Assembly: GCA_047967505.1 (NCBI GenBank)
Contig: CM106539.1
Direction: 5' to 3' (one strand)
Length of the DNA stretch: 64,000 nucleotides
From: Dipteris shenzhenensis
Lineage: Eukaryota > Polypodiophyta > Polypodiopsida > Gleicheniales
Part shown: positions 54,661-64,000 of the stretch, in pieces
How the letters are laid out: the number at the start of each line of letters is the position of its first letter
Numbering within the stretch: the first letter of the stretch is position 1
Translations under genes and position numbers: made by a program
Notes under the pieces: generated by a model
Database searches by the model: none
Told to the model about the DNA's origin: nothing
What the model saw: the letters and a program-made list of their open reading frames with translations, nothing else

Positions 54661-57600
54661 GGTCTCGATGGTGGTGACTCGCGTGTTATGGGGATGTTGA
54701 AGAGATGCCGATGGAGCCTCCACTCCATGCTACTCCTTGTGAGAGCAATGCAAGGCATGAGCCATCCTCAAGTGTTACTCAAGCAGCCTTTGGATTGTTG
54801 CAATGTGCTTCCATGAGAGAAACATGGAAGGGGGAGAGGGGATAAGAGAGGGGAGAAGGGAGGAAAAAGGAGAAGGAAAGAGGAAACTGAAGGGGGATGG
54901 AGTGGCAAACACAAGGGCACTACAATGGCAATGAGGGAACACCCTAAACACTCTCTCGGAAGAGAAGAGGGAGCTTGTATTCAAACTTGTGCAAACAACA
55001 AAATGAAGACCAAAGTCAACCATTTGGCCTTTTAAACAAGTCACCTTTTAAAGGGAGGGCCAACCCTTTTCCTTTTAGCACTCTCCCTCTCTTTACAATA
55101 AAAGGCTCTTGGGCCCGTGGGTGCCAAGGCATATAAGAGCGCTTGTGTTAACCATATAAGAGCGCTTGGGACAAGCCTAGCATTAGGAGGTGTTCCTAAC
55201 CGGCTCCCAAATAGTGCTTGTGTTAGCCTTGCACCTCGAAGGCTTAGGCTATTTGGGGCTCAAACTGCCTGAGCGCCCTCACACCTTAAGCCATTTGTGG
55301 TTGGAACCCCATTCATGAGGCTCAAAACCTAGAGTGGCAAGGCTTAACTTCTGTGAGACACTAAAATAGCAACTTGCAGTTGGAACATACAATTGTGGCA
55401 ACTAGAACCTATAACTTGGCAGCTGGAACATACCACCTGTGCACGTTGCCTGCATGCTTTGCCCTCAAGGTATTTGGGGATCAAACTCCCTGAGCTTGTG
55501 ATGTACTCCTTCCATGGCTGTTTCCGTTGAAGTAGATCAGAATGTGCACGTTGCCTGCTGCAATCATTGGCCTTGGGGTATTTGGGGATCAAACTCCCTG
55601 AGCATGTCTGTTGAAGTAAATCATGAAGCCTCATCTCCTCTAATCACTGATTACCCTGCATTTGGTGATTGTACTCTGTGGATGTTAACATGTCCCCCTT
55701 CCTGTTTTGCTGATCCGCCCTTGGGTCAGCCACGCTAGAGGAGGTGTGTGGTGAGGACTATCTATAGACTACATAGTGGTCCAGCTGTCGTGGAGTGAGT
55801 CGAGTAAGGTATGAGAGATACTTCCAAAAATGGGTGGCGTGCATATCCTCGTACGTGCAGTTGTGATGTCCGTGGAGATTGCGGACCCGAAGGTAGAGGC
55901 AAAGATCTTGGAATTACGTAGGATTGATGTCGGGATTGAAGACAATCTATTGTGTCAGATTTTGTAAGCGATCGTCGCCTGAGTCATCTCTTGGTGGGAG
56001 TTGTACTTTGGAAAGTTGTGCAACGTATTGGGGTCCTTTTACTAGAGTTCTCTGAGTTTGGCCCAAGTCCCATCATCGTTCCATTGGCATATACAGGGGG
56101 TGAATTTAGTGATCAACGTGGGCACTACGGTAGTATCGCCAAAATTTCTCCAGCTTCAAGAAGGGGAGTCGCCATTGTGACTATAGACGAGCATCTACAT
56201 TGGTCGTTGGGACTGGAGCATTGGGGGCGAGGTTGTATCCTCCTCTTGTGCACTTTGGATGCGTGCGTCGCCAATCATCGAAGGACTGGGGCATTACATC
56301 ACCAAAAAGATGTTTGTGATAATGTTGACTTTTGTCATTGTCTATCGTCTACCTTCCTATCCAATCAAAAGTACACTTGCATTCTAAGAGTCACTTCCAA
56401 GGCATCCATCCCCCCTAACATTACATTTTCATCAACTTGGTTCATAGAATATCCAGTAATGCATTTGCAACATTTTCCTTAACCTTTTTCAATACTCTTC
56501 TTGTGCTTTCTTTTTCTCTTATAGCTCGGTCCCGATGTGCTTTGCTACTAATAATCGTACACCTTGTAGTGCCTTTGATAATGTATACTCACATATGAAC
56601 ACTAGAGGAATATAGCTTTGATCCTCTCTCTCCCATGGCACTAGGCTTATGTGAGGGAAAATCCACTATATGGCTCCTCACAAATCGTATGTAGAGCTAT
56701 TGGCAAAAAATAGAGGAAGATCATTGTGATATGGTGGTTATTCATTCATCTCTATAAAAATGATTTTGGAATGACGATGGATATCTTCATTAGTGTAGAA
56801 GTATGTCTTCTACCCACCATTCCTATCATTGCAAGAGGTAAAAAAAGGTTCCACACTAGCTTGCGCACCTCTTTGGATTCACCTTCCTCTTCCAGCCTAT
56901 TGGCTCTACCAATTGCTACTCCTCTATATAGCTTTCTACATGCATATGGAACTTATGTGGATAGATGTTGACAAATTTTAAATGTTTTATAAGCCCATAA
57001 CACACTAGAATCCTCTACACCCTCTTCAGAAAGTTCCTCTTTAGTGAATGGGGGTTTTTCTGTTCTTCTTGGGTGCTCATTAGCCTCATATACTTCTTGT
57101 CCACCCCTATCATAACCTTCCTCTGACAAATTATGAAGAGAGGAGAGGAGAAGAGTGGAGATGAGGAGAGAGGGCACAGCTAGAGAGCACATGACAAATG
57201 ACTAACTGTACATAGCAAAGTTGTAGACAATTGATAACTCTACAAACTTCTAGTTTACTATAGGTCCAAATTCCTTACGGATTCTTTGATATTCACTGCT
57301 AAAGACAGCCTCCTGCTCACTTTTTACTGCTGTCACATGACTTCGAGCTGTCAATTCAACTGTTCAAATGCTCAGCATACACACTAGCCATCATCACCGA
57401 GCCTATCTAGATATCCAAACACGAACATCAATGCATACATGTAGACCTACAAAATGTCCACAATCCAAAGACAAAGCAAGGCGAACCTATGCTACAAAGC
57501 AAAGACAATGATTGCTCCTCAAGCATAATCACCAGAAACGGTCATATGCATCAAACAAATTTTTAAATTTATGACACTTAAAAATTGTACAAAAGGATTG
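54661..57600. other. No gene recognised; local duplications
   Basis: Open frames at 55952-56482 (plus) and elsewhere lack motifs. A two-copy duplication at about 55439-55620 (gtgcacgttgcctgc ... tatttggggatcaaactccctgagc, offset about 105 bp) and a small one at about 55130-55165 (catataagagcgcttg) are present. Similar gcc/aggcttaggctatttgggg phrases near 55245 belong to the same duplicated family. Confidence 0.45.
55439..55620. repeat. Two-copy 105-bp duplication
   Basis: Copies start at 55439 and 55544 with gtgcacgttgcctgc; both contain tatttggggatcaaactccc and end near ttgaagta(g/a)atca. Confidence 0.8.
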
Positions 57601-57603
57601 TCT

Positions 57604-58239
57604 CTATTTGTAATTGTCATTATAAATAATAAAAGATATCTTTAATATGTTAATACTCCATATAAACTTATCCAATGAAGAACACCAATAAATAGAAAAG
57701 AAAGAGCAAAAATAGCAATGGATCAAACAGCACTGAACATAAGGAGCATAAATCCTTTGTCCCTGTCTAGCTTGCTGAGGAGCTTGAAAATTGAAAGTAG
57801 AAGGACCTCCAATTCCTCTACCACGTGGGACACCACCACGCCCTCTTTCTCGTCCTATCATAAGATGCAAACTCAGATTCTTCATCATCTCAGCCATCTC
57901 ATGTATCTCATCCTTAATAGATCTTTCCTTCTTCTCTCTCTCTCCTACATCTCTCTCTAAAATACCACACGCACATGCACACTTACACACACACACACAA
58001 AGCTAAACATAAAATATGAAAATATAAATAAATATGATATTAAATCTCTCTCTAAAACACCACACGCACATACACACACACACACACGCACACAAAAATA
58101 AACACGAAATGTAAAAATATAAATAAATATGATATTAAATCTCTCTCTCTCTCTCTCTACAAGGAAATAAAGTTTAAATAAAAAGTGTGTTATAAACCGG
58201 TCTACTACCTCTCGGTTGCCATTATATATCACGCAATGA
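57604..58239. repeat. Simple-repeat region with a tandem duplication of about 0.1 kb
   Basis: From about 57949 to 58150 a block holding atctctctctaaaa(t/c)accac, (CA)n, then atataaataaatatgatatt is present twice, with a (CT)n expansion at the end (58138-58160). A minus-strand frame (57604-57996) with a glycine-arginine stretch (RERGRGGVPRGRG) overlaps it, but I do not support it as a gene. Confidence 0.75.
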
Positions 58240-58804
58240 TTGGATTTCCTTTTCTTGGATCAGAATTTCAGACTACGTGTCCCTTTTGCACGTCAGCATG
58301 TCATGACCCAGAAGCATGAGCTGCTTAGTGCTCACTCAGCTAGACCTTGGCGTTGCGATATATGTGGACCGAGCAGACTGGCAAAACTGAATTGTTGTGG
58401 CTCGGAGCAGAGTCATAGTGACACACAGAGAAGAATCGCACATGGCGCAATGGCACATTTACTACCCCTACCCTCTTACCTCTGTGCAATCTGCGGCCTC
58501 TACCCTCTGTCCTCAAACTCTCCACTATGTGCCACGTGTTGCCCATTCACCTCCAAGATTTCCCCCCTCTTGCCGAACCTCCTACGAATAGTAAGAAAAC
58601 TCTCTGCCATGTGCCACATGGTGCCCAAACTTCCAAAATTTTGCCCAATCTTGCGAAACCTCCTGGAAACCTCCCTCCTGTGGTAGGTTTGGTATTTGTC
58701 TCCTTAGTATATAGTAAGATTAGAAGGGGCAATTTGCTATCGGTGATACTTACCTAAGGAGCTGCACACACTTTATTTTATGTTTCTATTATACCGTCAA
58801 TGCA
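58240..58804. other. No supported gene
   Basis: An open plus frame (58240-58686) is rich in cysteine and proline but has no recognisable domain; part of it arises from two similar segments (gccacgtgttgcccattc and gccacatggtgcccaaac, followed by related text). Confidence 0.35.
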
Positions 58805-59008
58805 TGTTGGTGACAAGTCATCCACGACCCTGGCACTAATGAAGTGCATGTGTAGGGTGTACACCAAGCCATTTGGGTGACACAATTGTAGTGCATGAGC
58901 ACCGATCCGATTATCTATAAGGTCAATTGTATGACCGAAGTTCTGTGTGCAATACATTGGTTCATTGCATTGTGTGTCTGTCTATTGGTGTTCAGACTTC
59001 CTTAGTCA
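58805..59008 (+). repeat. 5' LTR
   Basis: Starts TGTTGGTGACAAG and ends CCTTAGTCA. Matches 63556-63778 over most of its length, with indels. Confidence 0.85.
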
Positions 59009-59014
59009 TTATTC

Positions 59015-59025
59015 TTGATCAGAGC
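59015..59025 (+). promoter_or_regulatory. Degenerate primer binding site
   Basis: TTGATCAGAGC shortly after the LTR, resembling TGGTATCAGAGC with changes in its first half. Confidence 0.5.
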
Positions 59026-59053
59026 GGATTGCAAGCATCAATCTGCTAACAAG

Positions 59054-59900
59054 ATGTCGACCACCACGGCGAGCTCTATACATCGTCTAGTACCAGTATT
59101 TGATGGAACTGGTTTCAGAGCTTGGAAGAGGATGACTTGTACCTCAAAGGGGAGGGGTACTATGCTATCGTAGTAGCAGGAACATAGAAGAAACGTGACG
59201 CTACAGCCGAAGCCAAGGCATGGCAAGCAAGGGAAGATAAAGCCTTGGCAGCTATTGGTTTAAGTCTCAAGAAGGAGATAACTCTTGAGGCACCATGTGA
59301 TACGAGTACAGACTTATGGAAATGGTTGATCCAGCGATATGAGAAGCACTTTGAAGTCGAGATTCTCCATACTGCGCTACATGGATGGCAAGGACCTACG
59401 TACTCACGTACATACGATGAAGGAGCTATTTGATCAACTGGCATGTTCGGGAGACGCATAAAAAGTTCCTGTTGAGCAGTAAAAGCTCAAATTGCATCAG
59501 TCGCTCCCTGGCTCGAGGCATAGCGTTCAGAGTACTTTAATGACCAACAAGGACCTGACTTGGGAACAAATTGCTGATGCACTCTATGAAGAGGAGATGA
59601 TCAGGATGGATATGGGGATCCAGACGCCAACTACAACTAGCGAACATGCGCTGGTTTCTTACACACCACAAAGACCTGAATTGCATGCGGGCATGTTCAC
59701 GAGATCAAGGCCTGGTGTCCCATACTGTGCAGAAAGCTCCAGCTGGTCCTCAAATGAATCGATGCAAGGGCAAGTGCAGATACTGCGGCATCGAAGGGCA
59801 TTTTGAATTTGAGTGTAGCAGGAAACATCCTGATCTAGAGAAACAAGTGAAAGAACTCACAAACGGGTCCTCCACGTACAATGTGCCAACAAATAAGCCT
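59054..59900 (+). pseudogene. Copia gag relic
   Basis: From the ATG at 59054, MSTTTASSIHRLVPVFDGTG then FRAWK (gag N-terminus); the continuation (GEGYYAIVVAGT) lies in another frame. Then come WQAREDKALAAIGLSL and DLWKWLIQRYEKHFE, followed by DLTWEQIADALYEEEMI and a zinc knuckle CRYCGIEGHFEFEC near 59765-59815. Several frameshifts and stops. Confidence 0.8.
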
Positions 59901-59968
59901 CATATGCAAGAAGTACAAGTCTCTTGTCATCACTCCAAAGTTCAAATGGTTGATAATCTACTACTGAT

Positions 59969-61419
59969 ATGGGCATGAGTGTAGAATTCACAGCTAAGGA
60001 ATGCTTCATACGTCATGAGGAAACCAAGGAGCTCGTGGTGGCCAAGCGAGTTTGCCGTCATTCTTTGTACCTGTTGGCAGATGCAATTGGGATCAAGAAT
60101 GTCATACTTCTAGTGACCAGTGTCAGCAATACTGATTTGTGGCACAAGCGCCTCGCCCACTTCAACTTCAAGGTAATCAAATACATGCATTATCATAATA
60201 ATGTTCATGGCTTGAATCTGGTTAAGAATCCCAAGCTAGGTACGTGTGATCCATGTGTTCTTGAAACATTCACGTAGTAGTTTCCAAAGGCAAGCTCCTC
60301 GGTCATGAGACCTTCTTGCATTGATTCACTCTGATTTGTGTGGCCCGATGCTGATTGCCTCAAAGGGAGGAAGCAGACATTATATGACTTTTATCGATGA
60401 TGCAAAAGTGCAGCGGAGCGACAGCTAGGTCACAATATGAAAGCATTGCCCTCAGACAATGGGGAGGAGAATATCTGAGTCATGAATTTCAAGTGTATTG
60501 TCATGAGGAATGTATCCGGAGGCAACTCACTGTTCTATACTTTGTACCTGTTGGCAGATGCAATTGCGATCAAGAATGTCATACTTCTAGTGACCAGTGT
60601 CAGCAATACTGATTTGTGGCACAAGCGCCTCGCCCACGTCAACGTCAAGGTAATCAAATACATGCATTATCATAATCATGTTCATGGCTTGAATCTGGTT
60701 AAGAATCCCAAGCTAGGTACGTGTGATCCATGTGTTCTTGAAACATTCACGTAGTAGTTTCCAAAGGCAAGCTCCTCGGTCATGAGACCTTCTTGCATTG
60801 ATTCACTCTGATTTGTGTGGCCCGATGCTGATTGCCTCAAAGGGAGGAAGCAGATATTATATGACTTTTATTGATGGACTGAGGTCTATTTCTTGAAAAG
60901 TAAATCAGAAGCCTTCCAATGCTTTTGATAGTATAAAAGTGCAGCAGAGCGACAGCTAGGTCACAATATGAAAGCATTGCCCTCAGACAATGGGGAGGAG
61001 AATATCTGAGTCATGAATTTCAAGTGTATTGTCATGAGGAATGTATCCGGAGGCAACTCACTGTTCCATACACGCCACAATTAAATGGGGTAGCCGAGAG
61101 AAAGAATCAAACATCAAATAATGCAGCTAGAACAGTGTTGGCAGAAAGCCATCTTGATCCTACATTCTGGGCAGAAGCAGTCCACACGGCCATATTTGTC
61201 CAAAATCGACTGCCTACGGCTGCATTGTCTGAATCAACCCCATATGAGCAATGGTATGGTACAAATCCCGATGTCTCCTTCATTTGTGAATTCCAAGCGT
61301 TTGCAAAGATTCCAGTTTCTCAATGTTCCAAATTCGATGTACGCAGCCTAAAGGTCATCTTTGTTGGGTATCTTCAAGATTGCTGTGGGTGTAAATTATG
61401 GAATCCAATTTTTTCATAA
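59969..61419 (+). pseudogene. Copia integrase with internal tandem duplication
   Basis: 59969-60277 holds the pre-integrase block (SNTDLWHKRLAHFNFKVIKYM, TCDPCV, the zinc region). Then LIHSDLCGPM and YMTFIDD mark the catalytic start. The segment 60064-60540 is repeated as 60541-61071. After the second copy the frame continues with RRQLTVPYTPQLNGVAERKN, FWAEAVHTAIFVQNRLPT and FVGYLQD. The second copy holds 54 bp that the first lacks, including the EVYFLKSKSEAF-like part. The DDE acidic residues are partly present (D in HSDLCG, E in AERKN) but split over broken frames. Confidence 0.82.
60064..61071. repeat. Two-copy segmental duplication (477 and 531 bp)
   Basis: Copy 1 at 60064-60540, copy 2 at 60541-61071, directly adjacent. 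Both start tttgtacctgttggcagatg and end caactcactgtt(c/t)(c/t)atac. Copy 1 lacks 54 bp near 60400. Point differences are few (for example ttcaacttcaagg versus gtcaacgtcaagg). Confidence 0.93.
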
Positions 61420-61839
61420 ATGATCGTAAGCTATTTCATGAAGATATATTTTCGGGTACCATTCATGATCCTTCACAATTCTCTAGCTTTGATTGCCCAT
61501 GGTGATGACTCAAAGGATTTATTACAAGATGTTCAACTTATTGGAGAGAACGATCTGCCCGACATCTCTGATTTACAAGATGATGATCTATCTTTACCGG
61601 CTGCATCAAACAATGTTCCTCTAGTCCACAACAACAATGATTTATCTGCAGATAATCATGAAAATTCCTCCCACACCCTCAGATTCTATTTCTCAAGAAG
61701 TTGATCCTTTTTCTTCAAATACTGACCGTGATATCTATGAGGACGTCTATCGTGAACTCGAAGATCCCATGGAGCCGAGTGAATCTCCAATTCGGGTGCT
61801 TCCACCCAGATCTCGAAAGCCTTTTGCAAAGGTAATTGA

Positions 61840-63300
61840 AAATGCATGAAATTACTATGCTGCAAAATGTCCCTACTTTCAAGCATAAGCTTATTATCGC
61901 ACAGATATTGGACCAGAACCTGCCAATCATTTGGATGCACTTGATGGTCCCAAAGGATCTCAATGGAAACAGGCCATGGATGAGGGAATATGCCTCCTTG
62001 ATTCAAAATTCTACATGGAAGCTCACTGACTTACCTCCTTCCTGATCACCTATTTCTTGTATATGGGTATAAAAGCAAAAATTTCATGCAAATGGCTCTT
62101 TATCTAAGTATAAGGCTCACCTCGTCGTTGCAAAAGGGTACTCTCAGATTTTTGGTCTGGATTATTTTGAGACCTTTTCACCAGTTGTCAAGATAACGAC
62201 TATTTGAGTTTTGCTCGCATTTGCCACACAGGCTGATCTTGACATTCATCAAATGGATGTCAAGACCGCCTTTTTGCATGGAGAAATTCAAGAAGAAATC
62301 TATATGGTTCAACTGCCTGGCTATGAGGATTCAGCTCATCCACATCTTGTGTGTTGATTACTTAAGTCTAAAGCAAGCATCTAGTTCATGGTTTCAAAAG
62401 ATTGACACTTTTCTTCATGGTTATGGTTTTGTCTCCTCTGCTGCTGCAAATTTGAATCTTTACATTCTACGCCATTCAGCCGTTATAATTTTGCTCACAT
62501 TGTATGTTGATGACATTATCTTATTGCCAATGATGTCCAAGCAATGCATCAAGTGAAAACTGCTCTTAGCTCAAGGTCGATCTAGGTGAGCTTGGCTATT
62601 GTCTGGGTATGGAAATTCTCAGAGATCATGCGGCTGGCACCCTCCATCTATCACAGCACAAATATGTTTGGGATCTCCTCTCCAAATATTATATGATACA
62701 ATGCAAACCAGTAGCCACTCCAATGGATCCCAGTTCCATTTCCCTTCTTAATTCTCCTTCCTCCGGATCTGAATCACCACCCTTTCCTTATCATAGTCTA
62801 GTGGGAAGTCTCATTTATACCACGGTCTGTTGTAGACCTGACATAGCCTTTGCAGTGATTTCTCTTTCCCCATTCAATTCCAGGCCTTCTCCCGTCCACT
62901 GGCGACTTCTAACGAGGGTACTGTGCTATTTATCTGGCACCCCCATGCATGGTTTGTTGTTCAAACAACAATCATCTTCCACTCTTGAGCTTCATGCATA
63001 TTCGGATGCCAATTGGGGTACTGATGTTCATACGGGATGCTCTATTACTAGTTGGTGTTTCCTTCTCCATGGTACTATAGTGAGTTGGTTTAGTAAACCT
63101 CAAAAGGTTATGGCCTTATCTTCTACGAAGGCTGAGTACATTGCCACTTCTGTTGCTTCTAGAGAAGTTATTTGGTCACGCAGATTACTCCATGACATCT
63201 CTCAATTGCCCTCAGATGAACCTACTTTACTCTGGTGTGACAATTAGAGTACTATAGCCCTCACCAAGAACCCCATCCTTCACTCTCGTACCAAGCGCAT
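61840..63300 (+). pseudogene. Copia RT and RNase H relic
   Basis: Fragments in order: SLIQNSTWKLTDLPPS (about 61995-62043) and SPVVKIT-like text, then [19 protein letters not shown] (about 62235-62295, motif A). LKQASSSWFQKIDTFLHGYG follows, and LTLYVDDIILL (motif C with YVDD intact). GYCLGMEILRD and CKPVATPMDPSS come next, then SLVGSLIYTTVCCRPDIAFAV, HAYSDANWGTD (RNase H start), ALSSTKAEYIATS and LLWCDN, followed by a stop and a decayed tail. The run 62609-63247 is a single 212-codon open frame. Other parts are frameshifted. Confidence 0.88.
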
Positions 63301-63555
63301 TACCATTATTTGTGAGATCTTGTTCGTGATGGTATTCTCCATGTTTAGTATCTTCCTGCTGAATAGATGCCTACAAATCATTTGACCAAGCCTCTTCCTC
63401 GACCTCACTTTTAACTTCTTCGATCGCTATTGGGCACGTCATCCTCTTCTCCACAAGGTGTTACATAAACAAATGAAGGTTCACGTATCACCCTCTTCTC
63501 CACAAGATGTCGCATAAACAATCAAGAATCACCTGTGGTCGCGTTTGAGGGGGGG

Positions 63556-63778
63556 CATTGGCAAGTCATCCACAACCCTGGCACTAATGAAGTGCATGTG
63601 TTGGGTGTACACCAACGCATTTGGGTGACACAATTGTAGTGCATGATCCGATTATCGGGGAGGATCACGTGAATGAGAACTATAAGGTCTATTGTATGAT
63701 CGAAGTTCTATGTGCAATACATTGGTTCATTGCATTGTGTGCATCTGTGTCTATTGGTGTTTAGACTTCCTTAGTGCA
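63556..63778 (+). repeat. 3' LTR
   Basis: Follows a G7 polypurine tract; starts CATTGGCAAG where the 5' LTR has TGTTGGTGACAAG (TG start mutated) and ends TTAGTGCA. Confidence 0.82.
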
Positions 63779-64000
63779 TTAGGCTTGTCAGTGGGCATGT
63801 TGCCATGCCCTCATTGGTGCAATTGGAGGCATCAGGATCAACATGTTGCTAAGAGCAAGACTGAGTCATAAAGACAATTAGGTGGACTCCAATTTGAGAG
63901 GTTCCCTTGTGGAGAGAGATAGAAAGTGCAAGATGGGCCAGCAAACTAGTGTATAGTTTACGTCAATTGTTAAAGCATCATACCGAGCAAGACTTTTTTT
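63779..64000. other. No gene recognised
   Basis: Short flank after the copia element; nothing distinctive. Confidence 0.5.

Larger units (their letters stand above)
58805..63778 (+). mobile_element. Near full-length Ty1/copia element, heavily mutated
   Basis: 5' LTR (58805-59008), degraded primer site, gag, integrase, RT, RNase H, G-rich polypurine tract (63549-63555) and 3' LTR (63556-63778). Order is that of copia. The family differs from the 6-kb element at 12.2 kb. The LTRs differ by several indels (for example gagcaccgatc missing, and an extra piece near 63655-63680 in the 3' LTR) and substitutions, so it is older than that element. No matching target duplication was found. A duplication of about 0.5 kb lies inside the integrase. 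Confidence 0.88.

Noticed and set aside
55952-56482. A 176-codon open frame
   Set aside because: No motif, no codon or composition support, and no related sequence in the window; too weak to call.
57604-57996. Minus-strand frame with a Gly-Arg stretch resembling gag tails
   Set aside because: Most of it is encoded by simple repeats and AT-rich flank; the similarity is compositional.

Overview
The window looks like nuclear DNA of a land plant with a large, repeat-rich genome. It holds one intact cellular gene, a plant-type RMD5/GID2 E3 ligase subunit. The rest is mostly decayed plant transposons: Ty1/copia, Ty3/gypsy, L1-type LINE, CACTA and small inverted-repeat elements. A Penelope-like reverse transcriptase fragment is also present; such elements are sparsely reported in plants and are better known from conifers and from algal or other non-flowering lineages. 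That makes a fern, lycophyte or gymnosperm more likely than a flowering plant, but I cannot name the species from sequence alone.

Layout. 1-2.4 kb: no gene seen. 2.5-5.8 kb (minus): an L1-type LINE relic, with a zinc-knuckle ORF1, a possible endonuclease start and the beginning of the RT. 6.6-7.7 kb (plus): the uninterrupted RMD5 gene. 9.3-12.1 kb (minus): broken copia pieces with GC-rich LTR-like sequence between them. 12.2-18.25 kb (minus): a structurally complete copia element with 271-bp LTRs, a GACAT target duplication, a tRNA-Met-type primer site and a long repeat-rich leader; its gag and pol are broken. 18.9-22.2 kb (plus): a related copia relic, itself invaded by a short retroposed sequence, by a region rich in AAGACAC repeats and by a 1,029-bp solo LTR. 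23.4-24.4 kb (plus): the Penelope-like RT. 25.2-27.4 kb (minus): a gypsy relic bordered by a 282-bp inverted-repeat element. 28.4-31.4 kb (plus): another LTR-retrotransposon relic. 31.7-45 kb: mostly non-coding with simple and tandem repeats, an orphan exon-like block, and three unrecognised ORF regions. 45.0-49.75 kb (minus): a CACTA (En/Spm) transposon with tnp2, DUF4218-like and DUF4216-like segments. 49.8-52.9 kb: low-complexity DNA and an unrecognised broken gene that may contain introns. 52.9-54.6 kb (plus): an LTR plus gag. 58.8-63.8 kb (plus): a near full-length but heavily mutated copia element with an internal duplication of about 0.5 kb.

Apart from RMD5 there is no functional gene set. 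The region is a layered record of insertions, and several relative ages can be read from the nesting. No CRISPR array, rRNA or tRNA gene was recognised. Several reading frames open only at TTG or GTG; no start codon should be inferred for those relics.
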